A stretch of 64,000 nucleotides of DNA, taken from Leishmania mexicana MHOM/GT/2001/U1103. Lineage: Eukaryota; Euglenozoa; Kinetoplastea; Trypanosomatida; Trypanosomatidae. The stretch covers positions 1,192,634 to 1,256,633 of the forward strand of contig NC_018333.1 in the NCBI RefSeq assembly GCF_000234665.1, in the 5' to 3' direction. The notes under the pieces are model-generated. The model was not told where the DNA came from. It was given only the letters and a program-made list of their open reading frames with translations, and searched no databases. Positions 11,388 through 20,335 of this stretch are shown piece after piece (position 1 is the stretch's first letter; the number at the start of each line of letters is the position of its first letter). A program made the position numbers and the translations under genes.

Positions 11388-12090
11388 ATCAGGGTGTGAA
11401 GCCCACGCTCTGTGTGTGTGTGAGGGGTGGTCAAGAGACTGCAGCCCGGTCTCCGGGCACGGCTGCGGACTCTTGGTGTTGGCGGACAGCGCCTGGCTGG
11501 CGCGGTGCCGAGGAGACGTGCGGCCATGATCGCGCCAGGACCAGCTCCCGACGGGTCGCGCTGACGATCCAGCACATATGCGCGCATGCTCCCACTGCTT
11601 TTCTGCCTTTGCCGCGCTGCGGTGGTGTTGAGCGTAGCCGCGGACCCGGCCCGCTCCGCATGCACTGGAACAGCAGTGGGCTGGATGGTGCGACACGGTG
11701 ATGGCTGTCCCGGCACCTCGACGCGTCCTCGGTGCCAGTGTGTACGCTGCAGGGGATGCACCTCACCCCTGCAGGTCTGGAGGGCACCTGCTCTCCACGG
11801 TTTTCAGCCTTCCGGTGCAGCAAGAGAGAGGGGGCACGAGTGGTGAGCGAGAGAGAGGTGCCCCGTAGTGCATGCCGATGATGCCCACAGTGCATGCGCG
11901 CGAAGCGTGCGGCATCTCCTGCGTCCGACCGCGCGGCACGTATCTGAAGAGGGGACGAGGCGGGGGAGGAGGGGTCCGCTAGACGCATGTCCCGACTCGA
12001 CGGCATGATGGTCGGTGCAAGACGACCAGGGCGTAGCGGCAGCGCGGCAGCGGCGTGTGGGCTGCGGCTGTGCATGCGCGTGCTTTTCCC
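11388..12090 (+). repeat. SIDER-like degenerate retroposon block
   Basis: This ~700-bp block is G/C-rich and lacks the long pyrimidine runs of the surrounding spacer. Its first ~130 bases (about 11405-11535) match 23835-23960 in the same orientation at roughly 80% by eye, including the shared words ACTCTTGGTGTTG/AGTCTTGGTGTTG and GGTGCCGAGGAGACGTGC. Dispersed, degenerate ~0.5-0.7-kb elements in 3' UTRs are characteristic of the SIDER family of Leishmania, relics of ingi/L1Tc retroposons that can act in mRNA decay or translation. Membership rests on this internal match and general resemblance; boundaries are approximate. Confidence 0.55.
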
Positions 12091-12716
12091 GGCTATCGGC
12101 GGCGGTTTGATTTATGGAGAGAAAAGGAGGCATCTGTAGCAGTTGTGTTCCTCGGCTCATGTGAGCGTTCTCTTTCGTTTTCTTAGTATGCACTGCCGCC
12201 GGAGTGGTCTGCCGGTGTGAGATGGTGCGTGCGTGTATGCATGTGCATGCTTTTATGCGACCGTATAAGACGTCGTTTTTTCTTTTGTGTTTGCGTGTTT
12301 CTTATTTTTTTTTTTCGGTTTTACTCTGTCGCCTCATCGTTTCGCGTGCCCCTTCGGGTTGTATGTTGTGTGAGTCGCGTTGCGAATAAATAAATATATA
12401 TATATGGTTCTCTGTTGTTGTTCGTCCTGTAAAGAAGGTCGGGCGTGTTCGTTGGCGTTCATACAGGGGGTTGTTGTTGCTGCGTACACGGTTGTGTGCG
12501 GAAGACGTGGTTGAATGCGGCTCTTCTGGGTGTTTTTTTCTTGTATTTGTGCCTTCACTCTCAACCTCCCTGCGTGTGCGTGCCTTTGCTCGGTGCTTGC
12601 TATCTCCCACAGCTCTCGGACTGTTGTCCGTCTTCAGCGGAACCATGTGTGCATTATTCGAGTCTGACATCGTGGTCTCGTGTGTGTTGTCTGAGATGTG
12701 TTGCTGTGTTCGTGAA
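12091..12716. other. Spacer between SIDER-like block and 470-bp repeat
   Basis: CT/GT-rich sequence with an AT run at 12393-12404. I see no gene or RNA structure in it. Confidence 0.5.
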
Positions 12717-13186
12717 GGCGTGCGAAAAGACCGGAAACTGGGGAGGGATGGCCGATAAATGGTGTGATGACGACGACGAGGCGAAACACTCTGCACCGTT
12801 ACCGTGGCGTGCTTCACCCACCATGTGGCCTCTCCTATACCCTCATTTCGTTCTTCACGTTTCAGACCTCGAGGAGTCGAGTCATTGTAAGCTTTTCGCT
12901 CCTCCCTCGCACCGCCCCTGGATTACCCACCACGACAGGGATCCGTGAGCGACGGACGGAGGGTAGACGTCTGTCTGTCGTGCCGTGCGTAGTGTTACCC
13001 GGTGAGGACTTGAAAACAACGGAATTCTCATGGATCGCTTTGCCGGCGCGTGCGGTATGGAGAGCGCGAGTGGGGGGATACCAGGCTGGTATACGCTTCC
13101 ACGGAGGTAAGGAACTCGCCCCGCTAGGAGGCGCTTGGGAACGTGTGTTGGAATGCGTCATGCTCACCTCTCGACGTCATTCTCTC
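12717..13186. repeat. 470-bp dispersed repeat, copy 1
   Basis: Bases 12717-13186 align to 29195-29664 with a constant offset of 16478, no indels and only a handful of substitutions seen by eye (for example CGACGTC versus CGATATC near the end), so identity is about 99%. Both copies are in the same orientation. The block contains frames open on both strands, including a 101-residue minus-strand frame, but nothing protein-like. Its homogeneity contrasts with the degenerate SIDER-like blocks. Possible explanations are recent duplication, gene conversion or a constrained non-coding function. Confidence 0.9.
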
Positions 13187-15102
13187 CTTTTTAAATCGGC
13201 CTGCTATTATGATGCGTTGGTACCGTCTTTCTGCTTTTTCAGTGTCTTTGAGGACTGCCAGTGCCTCGCGTCGTTGCGTCTCTCGTTTTGGTTGCTCTCT
13301 GACTGTGCCTCTCTCATGCTTTTGTTTAGTTTTCGCCCTTTTGGCTCTTTTGTGACGCAGCATGATTGTTCGCGTGTGCGTGTGTGTTTCGGACGGAAAT
13401 GTGCATCTGTTCTCGCTGTATCATTTTCGCATCTTTCGTCTTTTTTATTTACTTCCCTCCCCCTTCTTCATCCATCATGTGTGCACGCTTATGCGTGTCT
13501 CGCTTTGCTTCTCTGCTTTACGTTTTTCATCTACCCACCCTGCGGACACCGAACACCAGCGCCATCCTTCTCGCAATCGTTTTTCTGTTTTGTGATGCTT
13601 GCATAGGAGACACCGTTTCTTGCACGCTATATTTGTCTTTCTCATTTTTTCCTGTTCCGTGTCTCCGCTCTGTCTCCGTCTGCCTTGTCTCTTCCTCGGC
13701 CTTCACACCCGTTGTTGTTTTCCTTATTTTTGTTTTCAGCTGGTTGCCGCATCGTCGTTGCTCTTCATCCCCAACTCTCGCCGTTTTCTACTCTGTCCGC
13801 TCCTTTCCTGGCTACGTGAGTGTGTCTTCACAAGTGTTTCCGTGTTGTCCAATCCCGCAGCAACCGAGGCGAGACCGCCTTTGACCCTCCCTCATCTTCT
13901 GTATATACACGAAGGCGTACAAAAACTGACGAAATGAGAAAGACGCTCACATCCTTCTTGTCGCTGGCGCTGCGCGTCGGTTTCTTGTTTGTGTCTTGCC
14001 CATCGATGTGCTGTGTGCGTGCAAGCCTGTGTGAACGACCTCCTCCTCGCGCTGTCTTTTGCGTCGTCGTCTCTATAGAAAATACGAGCAACACCTCCGC
14101 GTTGCGTCTCCCTCCTCCCCCTTTTTCTTTCTCTTGTGTCTTTTTTGATCCTGTATGCATTGCATGTGCGTGTGGACATGTGTGTGTTTCGCATGGGCAG
14201 CTGTCCCTGACCGAGAGGGAACACCAACAATGACGACAACAGAACAAAACACCGGACTCATGGAAGAAAACGCACAGTGCGGAGGAGACATGTGCGTCCC
14301 ACCAGTACCCCCCCCCCCACGCACAGACAGCCAGACAAACCCAAGGCAGATGCCGTGAACGGGGCGAACGTGGCTCACACGATCTTCTGCTCGCCTTTCA
14401 GTATTTCCCTCTCGCACTTTCTTCTTCTATTCTTCTCCCTTCATGCTGACTTCGACCTCAATATCGCGATGACTTCTGCGGTTTGTGTCTCTCTATGTGT
14501 GCCTTTGCGACTTCTATTACTACCGCGACCGCAACCACCTTACCGAAGCCTACGAGTACGACGATGGCTGTGAAAGCTCGGATCGTCTTTCTCTTCTCTC
14601 CGAAGCGCAACAAGAACGGAGGCGAAAACGCGTTCATTCCACGCATACCGTCTGACTGGGAAACGTGCGTCGCCTGTGAAGGTTATTCCGTTATGTAACC
14701 GTTTGGAGTTGTCCCACGGGCAGAAGACGCTCTTTGTTTTCTTTGTATGCCATGCTGCTACTGGCCTCAGGAGCACGAGGAGTATGCCGTGCTGTGTTCG
14801 CAGCTGTTGAGTAAGGGTGAGATGCCTTACTTCCCTCTTCCCTTCTCGTGTGTGCCGTTGAACAGACGCGGCGTCCAAAGCATGCCCTCCACTGTCCCCC
14901 CTCTCTCTACCACTTTTTACCGCTCTTCCTCCGTGTCTCTCACACCTTCTGGTGATGGCGGTGACTCATGCACGGCGCTCTGCTGACCGTATCGGTGTCA
15001 GTGAACTCGTCATTCCGAAAACAATTCGGTTATGCGCTCGCTTCTCTTGTTCTCTCTCTTACTCAACATTGCTGCAAGTCAACTCACAGCTGCGTCCACC
15101 AG

Positions 15103-15130
15103 CACACACGCACACACACACATACACACA
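15103..15130. repeat. CA microsatellite
   Basis: Imperfect (CA)n run interrupted by CG and TA units. Confidence 0.85.
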
Positions 15131-15463
15131 GCAACAGCAGGAGACTCCTTATAGGCACAAGCATATACGCCGGTATTTCTCTGCTTCTCCTTGCCTCCAC
15201 CTACGGGCCACCCCCTCCCGCTTCACCCGCTCCACCCAACAAGGCTTACTCCGCTGTTATTTCTTAGTTGCCTTTTTCTTTTTGCATTTGGGTGGCTCTT
15301 CTCTCTCCTTCTTTTTTTTTTCGTTGTTCGCTCGATTTTGTGCGCGCGTGTGGCTCTCCGCGTGCCCATTTCTCTGACGCAGCCAACCTTGGTCCTCCGG
15401 CCGCCACCGTACCGGGCACAAATATCGAAGTCGGTCGTTTTTTTGTGGTCTTTCACATCGCAC

Positions 15464-15494
15464 ATTTCTCTCTCCCCATTTCGCCTCTTTTCAG
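15464..15494 (+). promoter_or_regulatory. Predicted trans-splice acceptor of PAS-PGK
   Basis: A pyrimidine tract (TTTCTCTCTCCCC, then TTTCGCCTCTTTTC) ends in CAG at 15492-15494, followed by GTTATC. This is the best-formed acceptor upstream of the PAS-PGK ATG and would give a 5' UTR of about 160 bases after the spliced leader. Confidence 0.55.
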
Positions 15495-15654
15495 GTTATC
15501 AGAAAGACGCAGTCAACATACTTGCTCGCTCGCTCAAACACACCCCCACCTGCCTGCCTGCCTGCCGCCCATCCCCTACCGGTCGCGCCCCCTATTCTCT
15601 GACCACACTGTTAGCGGCACATTTGCATTCCCTGCCACCAACAGACTCACAGCC

Positions 15655-17238
15655 ATGTATCAGGACTCGAAGATTTTGATGATATTCAAGTCGCTGCGCG
15701 ACATCGTGGTAATTGGCGACAATGATATGGTTATCACTGACATGAACGCTGCGGCGGTGGCCTTCTTTGGCTGGAAGATCGATGATGTAAAGGGCAAGAG
15801 CATCACCTTTCTCGTCCCCACTCACCCGCTGGATGTGCAGGACAACACCGTCACCCTCATGGCACATCTTGCCAACTCTACTGACGTTCCTGTGGTGATC
15901 CAAACCACCCGCGACCCCCACGCAACAGTGGTAGCCTGGACGATCTTGCCTATCCGTCTTCCCCGCGTGTACGAGTTCGGGGTGCACATAAACATCCGTG
16001 CCGCCCTCACGCCGAAGCTGTCCGTCTCGGACTTGGACTTTAAGAACCGCACGGTGTTCCTGCGTGTGGACTTCAACGTACCGTTCGACCGCGAGACCGG
16101 CAACATTCGCGATGACAGCCGCATCTGTGCGGCGGTGCCGACGATTCGCAAGATCATGGAGGACGGAGGGCGTTTGGTGATTGGGTCTCACCTGGGTCGT
16201 CCCAAGAAACCCAATGCGAATCAGTCCCTCAAGCGCATCTTGCCTCGTCTGCAGGAGGTGCTGGACAAGGAGGTGTCCTTCTGCACGGACGCCTTCGAGG
16301 CTGGCAAGGATGTGAAGGAGATGAAGAACGGGGATGTCATGCTGCTGGAGAACCTGCGTTTTTTCAAGGGCGAAGATAGCAAGGATGCTGCTGAGCGGAA
16401 CAAGCTGGCCTCAGCACTCGCCTCCTTTAGCGATATATTTGTCTGCGATGCTTTCGGTACCGTGCATCGCATGACGGCCAGCATGACGGGTGTGCCCCGC
16501 GTCTTGGGGGCTGGAGTGACAGGCTTCCTGATCGAAAAGGAGATCAGCGCCATCAGTATGGTGATGCGCAACCCAGAGCAGCCGCTGGTCGCAGTCGTTG
16601 GCGGCTCCAAGGTGTCGGACAAGATTAACGTTCTCTCGTCCATCTTCAACTTTGCGCACACAGTGATCATCGGCGGTGCCATGGCCTACACCTTCCTGGA
16701 GACGCAAGGCTACAGCGTTGGCAAGAGCAAAGTGGAGCGGGTAGTGCGGGAGAAGGGACGTGATGTGGATCTGCATAACACCGCTCGCGATCTGATGGAT
16801 CTCGCCAAGGCCCGCAAGGTGCGCCTCATCCTGCCCATCGATCACAGCTGCGCCAAGGAGTTCAAAGACGTGGAGCCGTTCATCACGAACAACGCCGACA
16901 TTCCCGCGGAGTACATGGGACTGGACTACGGCCCCAAGTCCATTGAGCAGGCGAAGAAGGCCGTTGCGGAGGCCCGCACGCTCATCTGGAATGGCCCTCT
17001 CGGCGTCTTTGAGTTCTCGCACTTCGCCACAGGCACCAACGCCATCGCGCAGGCGATCAAGGATAACCAGCAGGTTGTCTCCATCGTCGGTGGTGGTGAG
17101 ACAGCGGCGGCGACAAAAGACTACCACGAGTGCATCACCCACGTGAGCACTGGTGGTGGTGCCTTCCTGGAGCTACTAGAGGGACGCGCACTGCCAGGCC
17201 TCATCTGCCTCACCGCTCGTGCCTCTCCTAAGCTGTAG
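15655..17238 (+). CDS. PAS-PGK: PAS domain-containing phosphoglycerate kinase, 527 aa
   Basis: Residues 1-115 form a PAS-type sensor domain (IVVIGDNDMVITDMNAAA, FFGWKIDDVKGKSI). Residues 120-527 are a full-length phosphoglycerate kinase, which interconverts 1,3-bisphosphoglycerate + ADP and 3-phosphoglycerate + ATP. Signatures seen: RVDFNVP (137-143), SHLGRP (178-183), LLENLRFF (230-237), HR at 271-272 of the basic patch, GGSKVSDK (316-323) with both lysines, WNGPLGVFEF (445-454) and STGGGAFLELLEG (498-510). The GGGD nucleotide-site motif reads GGGE here (Glu482), a conservative change. The C-terminus is PKL, not a canonical glycosomal PTS1, so a non-glycosomal location is likely. A PAS-PGK active at acid pH is reported for L. 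major. The ATG at 15655 starts exactly at the PAS domain; the frame is open upstream but has no supporting homology. Confidence 0.96.
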   Translation: MYQDSKILMIFKSLRDIVVIGDNDMVITDMNAAAVAFFGWKIDDVKGKSITFLVPTHPLDVQDNTVTLMAHLANSTDVPVVIQTTRDPHATVVAWTILPIRLPRVYEFGVHINIRAALTPKLSVSDLDFKNRTVFLRVDFNVPFDRETGNIRDDSRICAAVPTIRKIMEDGGRLVIGSHLGRPKKPNANQSLKRILPRLQEVLDKEVSFCTDAFEAGKDVKEMKNGDVMLLENLRFFKGEDSKDAAERNKLASALASFSDIFVCDAFGTVHRMTASMTGVPRVLGAGVTGFLIEKEISAISMVMRNPEQPLVAVVGGSKVSDKINVLSSIFNFAHTVIIGGAMAYTFLETQGYSVGKSKVERVVREKGRDVDLHNTARDLMDLAKARKVRLILPIDHSCAKEFKDVEPFITNNADIPAEYMGLDYGPKSIEQAKKAVAEARTLIWNGPLGVFEFSHFATGTNAIAQAIKDNQQVVSIVGGGETAAATKDYHECITHVSTGGGAFLELLEGRALPGLICLTARASPKL

Positions 17239-17971
17239 AGATGAGGCAACACAGGACTTGACCGTGGCGTGTGCGGGAGTGGGCAGAGATACATCAGCGC
17301 GCAACGGGTCTGTATGTGTGTGTGTGTGCATGTGTTGACCGGTCGATGCGGTGGAACGAAGTGCATCGAATGACTGTGGGAGCGCATCCTTGTCCCATCC
17401 CCACCTGTTGACCCCCGCCGCTTAACTCGTCACTCCTTGTCCTGTCTTCTTTCAAGCAACACTGTAAGTAAGTGTGCGTGTGGATGTGTCGACGCTTCTT
17501 GACGTCGGTCGCAGGGCGGCCTCTCTGATTCCGTCACGGTGACCTTCTCCGTCTGGCTTCCGCCGTCTCTCACCCCTTACCGTGAGAAGAGAGAGATCCC
17601 CTACACACTTACCCACCCACACAATCATATGTACTTACAAACTCGTGAGGAACAACGAGTAAGACCAAGACGTTCATAACGAAGGGCGACACACACGCAC
17701 AAAGGAAGAGGAAAAACGGAAATGCGGCCACCGACGCGAACGAAACGGCGCACACAACGAACAAAGGGAGAGAGAAGACGCCCAGGAACGACAACATGCT
17801 TGCTTACAGTGCGACTGCGTCCGACGGCGCACACATCGGCTGGCAGCGAAAAGGGCGATGACAGGGAAACAACAAAGAAAACGTCTTTAATTTTTGGTGC
17901 ACCATCACGACGTACTCCACACACCGGCCTTTTTTTTGGGCTCTTTTTACTCTATCCTTTCCGGCCCTGAG
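17239..17971. other. Intergenic region downstream of PAS-PGK
   Basis: Spacer/3' UTR sequence with a short GT run near 17313-17328. No gene seen. Confidence 0.6.
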
Positions 17972-18535
17972 GACTGAGAGACACCTCAGTGCGTGGTATC
18001 TCAGGATCCAGTCCCCACGCAGTGGGTGGAGACCGGGTCAGCCCCCCTCCCTATCCCTCTCCATGCCCAGAGACTTCTGGTGGCGACAAGGGTCAGGTAC
18101 CTTCGAGGTGGGGAAGTCGGTGCAGTGTGTCGCTGCTGATGTCGGCAGCCAGGCCCTGGATGGCGTGGTGTCGAAGCCGCCTGTGCCAGCGGGCACGGTG
18201 GTGCCACTCACATGATTAGGCAGAGTGCCAGCGTGACTCGAGTATATCCCTCCCGACCCTCACACTGTTCACCGGTGTGTGTGGGAGGGGGGGGGGCCTG
18301 AACCGCCCCAAAGGTGTGGATGCACCAGGTGACGCTTGGCGTGGTGGGAGCGGGTGGCGGGTCGAGTTTGAGACAGGGGCCGTGCTCTCAGATGGCTGAG
18401 TCGGTGTACGGCTGTAACGCGTCTGTCTAGGGCGGCTTCGCACCACGCGGTGGGGGGCCTGTGCCAGACCGGGTTGAGTGGAGTAGAGCTCATGCTGCAT
18501 GGCAGCATAGGCATGTTGGGAAAAAGCCTGTCCTT
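17972..18535 (-). repeat. SIDER-like repeat, inverted copy (left of CSE1)
   Basis: The reverse complement of this ~565-bp block matches 24026-24592. The stretch 18001-18207 (minus) and 24357-24563 (plus) translates to the same 68-residue frame, so that part is essentially identical; the rest is more diverged but clearly alignable (G/C homopolymer at 18288-18297, GCACCAGGTGACGC near 18325). Length and degenerate character fit a SIDER retroposon. It lies on the strand opposite to transcription. Confidence 0.75.
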
Positions 18536-20335
18536 CACCGTCTTGCGGCTTTGTTGACTCCTGAGTGACCCCTGTGCGACACAGGCGCCGTGTGACGCAG
18601 CAACGCTCTAGCAGAAGGTATAATAAGAAAGGGGGACATATGATGCGAGGCGCATGTGAGAAGAGGCAGGAAGTCACGTCAGCCATTTTAGCCATGGTGT
18701 CTCCTCGAACTTCTGTCGTCTGTCCTTGCGGTCACGTTCACTCATCCACCATCTCATCGTGAGGGGACATCTACGTGTGGTCGTGTGCCCGTGTGCCGAG
18801 AGAATTAACGTTGCGGCCCAGACACGGGCCGGTTGCCATCTTGAGAACATGGAAAGCAGCCGCGTTGACGTGCTGTGTGTGCTTGTTTCCTCCCAGTTTC
18901 TCTGTCGTTTGCTGTGTCTTCCTTCATCCACTGTATTGGGCGCGTGTGTGCGCATTTGGCTTGTTTCCGCGGACGACCGCTGGCCCTGTCGATGCGCCTC
19001 GTGACTGATGCGGACAAGGGAGAGATCGTCCTCCCTACTTCCCTCCGTGCTTTCTTTTTTTTTTCTTGTTTTGCTCGCGTTTCTCGCGTGCGTTTCTGCG
19101 TTGTCGGTGTGCGTGGTGGTGGCGGTGCCAGTTCCCGTCGTCGCTCCCGTCTCCCGCCACTCCTCGTTGCGCCGTTGTTCGGCTCTCTCCTTTTATAGTC
19201 TCTCATTGTCTCGTGTTCCGAGATGCGGATGGATGCGCTGCAGAAGCCGCAATAACAACAAAAACTCCGTGGCGAAACGAGCTTCTCCGTCGTCTGGTAC
19301 GCGCAGGCGTCTCGCACAGGCTCGCAGTCGACTGTGAACGGTGGTGAAGGGGCGGACTCCACTGGCGATGGTGGTGGTAGCGGCGTTGTGGGGGAGGCCA
19401 AAGAAGGAGAGGATGGTCATCACCTATGACCCTCTCTTCCGTTGCTGACGCGTGCGTCTCACCACTATCCCCTCGATTGCGCCCACTTGGAGCTCGCCCT
19501 CCCCTCCACTCGCAACACGGTGGCGCAGTAACGTTGCCTTGGGCTATTTGCGTGGCAAGCGTGGCAGCTGAACCGTCTTCGTCGCAACGGCAAACACACA
19601 CCCACGCGCACCACTTCGTCTGTCCCCTGGAAGCGCATCTCTTCGCCGCTACTTTCATCCTTTTCCCTGCCACCCCTTTCTCTACAACGCTCACCTCTCC
19701 TCTTTCAGAGCTTCACACGTGAGCACGGGGGAGGGCTTCAACCTTCTTGTTGTACGTGCGTAGTGTTTTATTCCACCTCACCTCCTCTCTCTGTAGAGGC
19801 CATTAAGGCGCCGACGCATCGGACGCAGTGCCCCGGGGCAACCGCCGCGCACGGGCTCACGTCTGTGTTTTTGCTCCGAAGGTCGTGAGCGCCATCGGTG
19901 ATTTCTAGCGGTGAAGGGTGCGCGCAACGTTACTCGCACGATTGTATAAGGACATCGAGTAAACTTGTTGCTGACCACCACTGTACGACACATACACCCC
20001 GTGAGCAAGCGGACCATACTCACCCTTCTCCACCCATCTTTGTCTTTATTCCGACCTCCCATTCTTGGTCTCTCGCCCCCGCTGTCTGTCTGCCTTTTCC
20101 CGCTCCCTTCTTCTCCGCCCTCTCGGCGTACCGCGGACGTCGCCGCGAGGTGTTCGGGCTTGCGTGTGACCGAGTGCCCTTCCGCTGAATCGATGCTGGA
20201 AAGGACTTGATCTCCATAAAAAGCAAACTTTTTTTTGTGGGACCATCTTCGTTAGTGTGGGTACTGCCGCTTCCCTGTGCGCTGCCCGCTGTCGCTGCCG
20301 TAACAGCGTACCAATTCCTTGTCCTTGCTTTCACG
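18536..20335. other. Spacer and 5' region of CSE1
   Basis: 1.8 kb without a supportable gene. A T-run at 20229-20236 followed by the first AG at 20254-20255 is a likely spliced-leader acceptor for CSE1, 80 bases before its ATG. Confidence 0.55.

Larger units (their letters stand above)
13187..15654. other. Spacer and 5' region upstream of PAS-PGK
   Basis: 2.5 kb of CT-rich spacer with no supportable gene and a CA microsatellite at 15103-15130. It ends in the splice-acceptor region of the PAS-PGK gene. Confidence 0.6.

Noticed and set aside
12764..13606. 280-codon open frame over the 470-bp repeat
   Set aside because: The related frame at 29242-30090 shares only the repeat part and continues into unrelated sequence; composition is spacer-like.
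16411..17142. Minus-strand frame of 243 codons inside PAS-PGK
   Set aside because: Shadow of the strongly supported PAS-PGK coding sequence.
20207..20335. Upstream extension of the CSE1 frame
   Set aside because: It has no ATG, begins before the predicted splice acceptor and would make the protein longer than the family.
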